Of a stretch of DNA of 15,346 nt, positions 10,191-15,346 are shown one piece after another. Origin of the DNA: Hamiltosporidium magnivora (Eukaryota; Microsporidia; Dubosqiidae); NCBI GenBank assembly GCA_004325065.1, contig PITI01000284.1, positions 1 to 15,346 on the forward strand, in the 5' to 3' direction. How positions within the stretch are numbered: the stretch's first letter is position 1; every line of letters begins with the position of its first letter. A program made the position numbers and the translations under genes. Under the pieces are notes generated by a model, which was given only the letters and a program-made list of their open reading frames with translations, did not search any database and was not told the origin of the DNA.

Positions 10191-10383
10191 TTGAATATAA
10201 TTTTTATAGGTTATCATAAGTTAAGTGCTAATTTTATAATATTTTTTTAATATTTTAATTTTTTAAATTTTCAAATATTGAGTTATTTTATCATCTTTCT
10301 CTATCTTGCAAAGCACTAATATATTTTTTTTCTTCTCCTTAAATAAGCAAGAAATATAATTGCAATTAATGAATATTTATTTA
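9979..10383. other. AT-rich spacer between copy B and the palindromic gene pair
   Basis: No gene seen. The right-hand 70 bases or so still match the mirror position beyond the other arm of the palindrome (TTGCAAAGC near 10305 against TTGGCAAACCC on the minus strand near 11990). Confidence 0.5.
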
Positions 10384-11090
10384 CTATTCTTTAGTCAAAA
10401 GAAGATAACCGCATAAAAAACTATCTTTTTGGCAATGAGTATGCGAGATTGATATATGAAGCTCATTGTTTAGATTTTGGTAGAATAAAAAAAACATTGC
10501 AAATATAGTTGTTCCATGAAAGTTTGTATGAGGAGGAAAAAGTCTATGAAATGACGAAACTTCTTTTACAAATTTATTTTGTAGTTTATGTACTGGGTTG
10601 AAGACTTCTGCTAGTTTGCAGGTAATTTCTATGTCATAGCATAGAACCTAGGCTTGCCACTAATAAAGGAAGACTTAGCGCATGTGAAATATAATATAAA
10701 TCCCTTTAAAACCATGAAAGCTAAGTAGCAGGTTATATCTGGATATGACCTTAGACAGTCTAGTTGAATCTAATTTAAGTCGCGAGATATATCTTAGTCA
10801 GAAGCTTATGAGGCTCGGGAAGTGTAGATTAAGTAGGAAGGCTACAAAATCTGGGGAAGCCAAAGCAAGGTTTTGACCACGACCACACACTATATAGATA
10901 TTAACGAACCCTAGGTAACTGTATCCCATTGTTTCTACTTCTCTACACTTTTTAGATGAAAAGCTTTGAGATGTAGGTATTTTAGGGGGTAACGATAGAG
11001 TGTTGGTATAGCAGTTGTTTATATTAAACCTAAGGTGAGTTAATGCCATAAAAACAAATATATTACTTGCCACTATTTTAAAGATTTCAT
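10384..11090 (-). pseudogene. Decayed gene with hydrophobic N-terminus, left member of a head-to-head pair
   Basis: One minus-strand frame covers about 230 codons with only four stops: TGA 10800-10798, TAA 10677-10675, TAG 10662-10660 and TAG 10650-10648. The terminal TAG is at 10386-10384. A likely original start is ATG 11090-11088 (MKSLK), which needs one frameshift to join KIVASNIFVFMALTHLRF, a signal-peptide or anchor-like segment. Next come KKCREVETMGYSYLGFVNIY and ASPDFVAFLLNLHFPSLISF, up to the first stop. After it come STRLSKVISRYNLLLSFHGF and a final 87-codon open stretch (10647-10387) with VFNPVHKLQNKFVKEVSSFH, FPPHTNFHGTTIFAMFF and HTHCQKDSFLCGYLLLTKE. The plus strand of the same interval is much more broken, so minus is the coding strand. 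The right member at 11231-11958 shares (V/L)AS.IF, LGF(V/L)N, the FH/YH block and SHTHCQ.DS. I recognise no family. An N-terminal signal plus soluble body suggests a secreted or membrane-anchored protein. Confidence 0.55.
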
Positions 11091-11230
11091 ATTTTTAAGT
11101 AAAATATTTTTTAGTTAACATTATACAAAGAAATATCATAATTCATTTTCTAATAATGCAATAAATGCAAATTTGCTAATATATCATCCTTGGAATAATA
11201 CTGATAAAGCTTTTAAATATAAATTTACTT

Positions 11231-11958
11231 AAGAACATCACATTTTTTACAATATTGGCAAGTGTAATATTTTTTTATGTTATTGCATTATTAGTTTCAA
11301 CATGAGATTGCATTCAAAATTATATGAGTTTCCTGTGATATCTATATACCAAAGCCGGTCATTAAGAAATGTCTAGAATCCATGCAGTAGGCGATGCAAT
11401 TGCGCTTGGTTTTTTAAATTCCGGTGGTTGGTGGGTATTGCAGAGCATAACTCGCCATAAGTTTATCCAGGATTAGCAGTATTTCAAACTAATCAGACGT
11501 TCCAAACCAAATGGATTCTTAAACTATGTATATCTGCGCGAATTACTTCGGATCTATTGGCATTTTTAAATTTCATAACAACAAGTGCATCCTGCTACTT
11601 TATTTTTCTGGATTTTTAAATGGTATGTTTTTTTAATATTTCCAGACTCCAGGTTTTCTAAACATAGTGAGCAAGGTTAGATTTCCTTACTTTTGCGTAG
11701 TGATTAGCAAAAACTCTAGTCGATTTTTACAATTAGCCAAATAAAAATCTTTAAACTAAATTTGTAAAAAAAGTTTTAAAATTTAATTTACGTCTCCCGC
11801 CTGTGACAAGTATCATGCTTCTATCAAAATATCGTAATTTTCATCCCAATTAAATACAAACAATAGGCGCCACTACAACCTCACATACTCATTGCCAAGC
11901 AGATAGTTTGTTGTTGTGTTCTGCTTCATTAATTAACCTTCAAAGAAAACATGTTTAG
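11231..11958 (+). pseudogene. Decayed gene with hydrophobic N-terminus, right member of a head-to-head pair
   Basis: The plus frame starting about 11231 encodes KNITFFTILASVIFFYVIAL, matching the hydrophobic N-terminus of the left member. After stops at about 11303, 11336 and 11363 it gives an open run from ATG 11369 (MSRIHAVGDAIALGFLNSGG, then WWVLQSITRHKFIQD) to TAG 11474. It then continues in frame as QYFKLIRRSKPNGFLNYVYL and RELLRIYWHF to TAA 11567. Further on the coding trace changes frame: SPACDKYHASIKIS near 11795-11835 mirrors the left PPHTNFHGTTIF. A last open run (TTTSHTHCQADSLLLCSASL, then INLQRKHV) ends at TAG 11956-11958, mirroring SHTHCQKDSFLCG. It is more damaged than the left copy. 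ATG 11369 lies inside the ancestral gene and is probably not its start. DNA from 11369 to 11560 is markedly richer in G/C than its flanks. Confidence 0.55.
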
Positions 11959-11990
11959 TATTTAAATCATATAAGATTTGGGTTTGCCAA

Positions 11991-12584
11991 TATATATTCG
12001 TACATTTTATCAAATTAGTTTTTGATTTTTTTTAATAATATCTTTCCTTTACATAATCGTTAGATTACATAAACTATAGAGATGGCGGTGACAAGCATTT
12101 CGGAAAGCTTAATTATTTTGATCAGTGTAAGGCAAAAATAATAGTTTCTTTGATAACAAAATGACTCTTAAGATTTTTTATACATTTTACGTACCAATAA
12201 AGGTGAGACAGAGTAGAATATAAATATTTTGGAATGTTTATTAAGCTAAAAAAAAATTACATTAAATGTTGTCAAAAGTCCTTTAAAAATCCAAATAAAT
12301 TATACTAAAAGAATTAATGAACAATTTTTATTTTTTTAAAATATGATTTGATTAAAATCAAGTTTTTCATAATTTATTTTTAATTTTTACGAATAAAAAA
12401 ACAATTGTATGTCATGAAAGAGCATTTAATACATTTTATCGATGCCATTTCTTCATATTATTGATAGAGATTTAACAAAACAAAAAGGCTTCGAATAATT
12501 AAATAATTCTATACCTGTTAAAATTAAAATAGTTCAGTAAAGAAATAAAGAAGTTATATATATTTATTTAATAACTATTACATC
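11991..12584. other. AT-rich stretch without a gene
   Basis: Dense stops in all frames, no RNA gene and no clear repeat. From about here to 13860 the plus strand becomes noticeably A-rich. Confidence 0.6.
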
Positions 12585-12927
12585 ATGCTGCTCATAAAAA
12601 ATTTTTTATACAGACTAAGAAAATATTTCAAACGAATAAGTACTAAAGAAAAAATGTATGCGATAAAAATATATAATCAACAAAAAATAGCGAAAGAAAG
12701 GCTATTGTAAGTTTAAGCTCTACAAAACCAAAAGCATATGTGTGCAGAAGAGTGAGATTTTTCATATTATAAAAGCTACTGAGATTTTACTATAAATTAA
12801 TTCAAGAAAACAAAGCTGCAGATATAAAAGACTAAAAAATGTACGAAGAAACAGATCAGGTGAGGTTATAATAAGCAAAAAGAAAAAAATTAGCAATATT
12901 AGCATGAAAATTATGTTTGGATGCTAA
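12585..12927 (+). pseudogene. Possible decayed gene for a small Lys/Arg-rich protein
   Basis: ATG 12585 starts 41 codons (MLLIKNFLYRLRKYFKRIST, then KEKMYAIKIYNQQKIAKERL) to TAA 12708. Overlapping it, the frame from 12691 reads GYCKFKLYKTKSICVQKSEI and FHIIKATEILL, then a TAA near 12793. It goes on through SCRYKRLKNVRRNRSGEVII to TAA 12925-12927. One frameshift and one stop would join these into a basic protein of about 115 residues. The Cys, Gly, Val and Ser content is more protein-like than A-rich noise usually gives, but each open run alone is within chance expectation. No family is recognised. Confidence 0.25.
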
Positions 12928-13528
12928 TAGACTTTATTTTTATGTTATCTATTTAACGTGAATTTAAGTCTGTTTCTACAAGCCAAACAATCCAATTGTA
13001 ACAATGTAAAAAACGCCAAGAGAAGAAATCAGATAAAAAAATGATCATTTTGATTTTAAGAACGATCTAGTTTTTAATTTTTTTTAAATGAGAGAAATTC
13101 TAAAAAAAAAAGAATCTAATTTTTTAGTATTAGCAACATATAGCCAAGATGAGTGTAAATAACTGTCAATTCTTTTTTCTTTAAATTAAAAAGAAAATTC
13201 GAAAGTTATAAAAAATCCTCGTATTTTATTTAAAGTTCGTAAAACCATATTTGAAATCGCCGAATCTTAATATTAAGAGTTTTTTAAGTCTTTATTCTTT
13301 AAATTGTGCCAAATTCAATAAAATTTATAAAATTTAGATAAATTAGATACATTTTTTAATCTTTATAAAAGTAAATGAAAGTTTTTAATTTTATCGAAGT
13401 AGTAAATTGATTTTTGAATATATAAATACGATTTTTTTTCTAAAATCCATGAAATTGAACACATTCTTTCGTTATATAAAGTTATTCTATAGATCATTTC
13501 TTTTAAGTATATTAATCATTCGAGGGAA
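12928..13528. other. A/T-rich stretch without a gene
   Basis: Long A and T runs, with no open frame, repeat or RNA gene that I can support. Confidence 0.6.
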
Positions 13529-13806
13529 ATGAATGTAGTATTCAATATATTAAATGATACAGAAGAAACTATTTGTGAATTAATGTATAAAGAATTCTCA
13601 ACGAAATGTTGCAATAAAATTAAAAGAGATGTGCCCTGAAAGAAACGACTCAATTTACATAGAAAAAATGGCTATTGAAAGTAAATTGGCAATATGATTA
13701 ATATACTATAAAAAATATTGAACGAATTGGTTTTGAGTTTGGTGTATTTGAAATATTTAAAGATATTAGTGAAAATATACAAATATTTCTATTAAAACAA
13801 TCATGA
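13529..13806 (+). pseudogene. Possible small acidic-protein gene read in three successive frames
   Basis: ATG 13529 begins MNVVFNILNDTEETICELMY, then KEFSTKCC, ending at a TGA near 13637. Overlapping it in the next frame is QRNVAIKLKEMCPERNDSIY, then IEKMAIESKLAI, to TGA 13695. A third frame carries IERIGFEFGVFEIFKDISEN, then IQIFLLKQS, to TGA 13804-13806. Joined by two shifts in the same direction these give a soluble-looking protein of roughly 90 residues. Protein-like composition and the head-to-tail order of the pieces suggest a recently broken gene, but A-rich DNA tends to give K/E/N/I-rich open runs by chance. It lies 59 bases before the retrotransposon ORF in the same direction, so it could also be the remains of an upstream copy of that element's leader. 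No known family. Confidence 0.3.
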
Positions 13807-13865
13807 AAACTGATTTCTTAGTTTTTTAGGAATATTTAATTTCATATAATTTCCTGGTATAAAAA

Positions 13866-15346
13866 ATGACTATTGAGAAGTTTTACACAATAATGCATTT
13901 TTTAGAATATTTTAGGAAAATGGGTATAAGAAAATATGTAGGCAGCGAAAAACAAAAAGAAAAAATAATAAAGGCTGCAAACAGGGCAAGTGAAGTGGAT
14001 GAGGTAATTAGAGAGTGTAAAAACGACCAGGGAATTCCACAGCCAAGCTCATACACACCATCCACCATCATAAATAACATTTCTATACCACCAAGCGAAG
14101 CAAACACAAACACAAAGGTATGCTTGCTTAACACCATACACTCGCCATCTAACCCTATGCATTCAAACACCGTGACCCCTGAGTCAGATATAGCTGCTAG
14201 TGGGCCAAACCTTTGTACCATACCTATTTCCGAAAGGCTCGTTGTACTCCGATCCATACTCAGATCTATAGAGGCCGAGCGTCAAGAATTTATTCGATGT
14301 GTTTTTTTTGCAGTACAAACAAGGTTTGACCGAATGCCTAGAAATGGATGGAAAGAGATACAGAGCTACTATAATGAGAAGTTCTCCTGTACCGAAACTA
14401 TCGATGTGCTAAAAAGAATGGCACACAATAAGACGGAAGAGGAAATTAGGCAGGAAGAGAATGGAGAGCGACGTCGAATCGCCACTTGTCTCGCCGAGCC
14501 ATGTTCCTTGACCGATGCTACTCGATTTATAAGCCTGAGAGAAAAATACTTGAGTAATATCAAAAAAATATCTGAGGAGGAAATCGGAAAAGTAGTAGTC
14601 CGAACTCGAAAGCTTCCAAATGAATTGGTTGACACTACAGTTCTTGATCTTATTAATCGAATAGTCGGTGAATATGCTGACTCTCATGTACCTATGACGA
14701 TAACAGACGTTGCCCGAATTATCCAGACAGCACAGGTATGTTATGACGATGAAACACGTAAAGAGAGGCCAAGATCAGCGTGGAAAGAAAGCATTGAGAG
14801 TAAAATTTCAGTGTTAAAACTTTCAAAAGATATCCTCGAGAAAGCACGTAGACGGGAAGAACTCTCCTCTTCTCAAACTAAAAGTCTTAAAAAAATTATG
14901 CGAGAGTTTAATTTAGACCTAAACAAAACAAATGATCTATCGGAGGCTGTAGTTAAGAAGAATGAGCTGATAACTGTTTACGAAAAAAAACTTACGATGT
15001 ACGAAAGTAGGAAGCAATTCCGAAAAGAGAATCGTATGTTTGAGTTGTTCCGAGGTAGATATTATCGTGGCCTGTCTGAGCGTGTGGAATCCGAGCATGT
15101 GGTTAATCGTGACGAAATTGTAAGTTTTTGGTCCACAATGTGGAACAAAAATAATGAAAAAGTTACGTATGATGAGTATCTGATACCTTTCGTGCCGGAT
15201 ACTCACCAGGCCACGTTTCCTTCACTTGATGAATTTGTAGATATTATCAATTGGCTTCCTAACTGGAAAGCCGCCGGAATTGATGGGATCTACAATTTTT
15301 ATATCAAAAAACTTACGACTCTTCACAAGTATCTTTATGATATTGT
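13866..15346 (+). CDS. R2-like non-LTR retrotransposon polyprotein, N-terminal part and start of the reverse transcriptase (cut by window end)
   Basis: ATG 13866 is the first methionine after an in-frame TAA at 13860-13862. The frame then stays open for 493 codons to the window edge. Residues 1-50 are basic and AT-rich in coding; about 55-120 is a Ser/Thr/Pro/Asn-rich linker. Residues 125-200 hold a helical region with GWKEIQSYYNEKF, possibly a Myb-like DNA-binding module as in R2-type elements. Residues 277-315 (MTITDVARIIQTAQVCYDD, then AWKESIESKI) match the segment that precedes the reverse transcriptase in R2-like proteins. So do RKQFRKENRMFELFRGRYYR (382-401) and RDEIVSFWSTMW (415-426). 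Residues 460-490 (INWLPNWKAAGIDGIYNFYI, KKLTTLH) are the opening motif of the reverse transcriptase domain. The catalytic YxDD, the polymerase core and any endonuclease lie beyond the window. The protein would prime DNA synthesis from a nicked target using its own RNA. The ORF is far richer in G/C than the rest of the window and has no breaks, so the insertion is probably recent. Its antisense ORFs are shadows. Confidence 0.85.
   Translation, partial: MTIEKFYTIMHFLEYFRKMGIRKYVGSEKQKEKIIKAANRASEVDEVIRECKNDQGIPQPSSYTPSTIINNISIPPSEANTNTKVCLLNTIHSPSNPMHSNTVTPESDIAASGPNLCTIPISERLVVLRSILRSIEAERQEFIRCVFFAVQTRFDRMPRNGWKEIQSYYNEKFSCTETIDVLKRMAHNKTEEEIRQEENGERRRIATCLAEPCSLTDATRFISLREKYLSNIKKISEEEIGKVVVRTRKLPNELVDTTVLDLINRIVGEYADSHVPMTITDVARIIQTAQVCYDDETRKERPRSAWKESIESKISVLKLSKDILEKARRREELSSSQTKSLKKIMREFNLDLNKTNDLSEAVVKKNELITVYEKKLTMYESRKQFRKENRMFELFRGRYYRGLSERVESEHVVNRDEIVSFWSTMWNKNNEKVTYDEYLIPFVPDTHQATFPSLDEFVDIINWLPNWKAAGIDGIYNFYIKKLTTLHKYLYDI

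Larger units (their letters stand above)
10310..11990. repeat. About 1.6-kb imperfect palindrome centred near 11165
   Basis: The two arms are reverse complements at roughly 60% identity by eye. Anchor pairs are GGCAATGAGTATG (10431-10443 with 11884-11896), AAGTAGCAGG (10723-10732 with 11591-11600), TTGCC (11067-11071 with 11257-11261) and T(T/C)(T)TTAAG (11092-11099 with 11228-11235). Paired coordinates always sum to about 22,323-22,328, so the arms have kept almost equal length. The best block pairs AAACTATCT, TTGGCAATGAGTATG, GAG and TTG over about 34 bases with four mismatches. A perfect 10-base palindrome, GCAAATTTGC, lies at 11167-11176. There is essentially no spacer: the 11091-11230 stretch between the gene starts is itself part of the arms and would hold any promoters. 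Confidence 0.65.

Noticed and set aside
10396..10560. Plus-strand frame with NYLFGNEYARL, alignable to NYLLGNEYVRL in the other arm
   Set aside because: Because the arms are homologous, every frame aligns. The minus strand here is open for 87 codons while the plus strand is broken repeatedly, so the plus reading is probably the antisense.
13883..15206. Four minus-strand ORFs (13883-14257, 14369-14635, 14409-14687, 14937-15206)
   Set aside because: All lie opposite the intact 493-codon retrotransposon frame and have no recognisable content.
1..15346. CRISPR arrays, rRNA, bacterial-type operons or terminators
   Set aside because: No regularly spaced repeats, no rRNA-like conserved blocks and no bacterial gene organisation were seen on either strand.

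Overview
This is an extremely AT-rich, gene-poor stretch of eukaryotic-type DNA. The one long intact reading frame runs off the right edge. It encodes the N-terminal part of an R2-like non-LTR retrotransposon polyprotein and reaches the start of the reverse transcriptase domain. The absence of recognisable introns, the very AT-rich background, this type of reverse transcriptase and a decayed ISXO2/Merlin-like transposase together suggest a microsporidian with an expanded, repeat-laden genome (Hamiltosporidium-like). This is inference from style; no housekeeping gene is present to confirm it.

Layout. 1-1000: AT-rich DNA with one long minus-strand open frame lacking an ATG (249-638). 1111-1665: decayed gene for a small protein with a polar Asn/Ser/Gln-rich N-terminal half and hydrophobic C-terminal segments (copy A). 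1666-4180: no gene. 4184-5114, minus: heavily decayed ISXO2-like transposase relic. 5115-6991: no gene. 6992-7264: a doubtful small membrane-protein ORF. 7936-8109: a short GC-richer open frame. 8410-8832: a gene broken by stops but kept in one frame, family unknown. 9352-9978: copy B of the 1111 gene, in a colinear direct repeat of roughly 0.8-0.9 kb. 10384-11090 (minus) and 11231-11958 (plus): two decayed paralogous genes placed head to head, together making an imperfect palindrome of about 1.6 kb centred near 11165. 11959-13528: A-rich DNA with one weak basic-protein relic. 13529-13806: a small relic read in three successive frames. 13866-15346: the retrotransposon ORF.

The genes do not form an operon or pathway. 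The picture is a graveyard of duplicated small membrane or secreted-type genes and transposons, invaded by one intact, compositionally distinct retrotransposon. The most unusual structure is the head-to-head palindromic gene pair. Its arms align almost without net length change, and both retain a hydrophobic N-terminus starting near the centre of symmetry. Base-composition statements are by eye, and all homology between internal copies comes from manual alignment.
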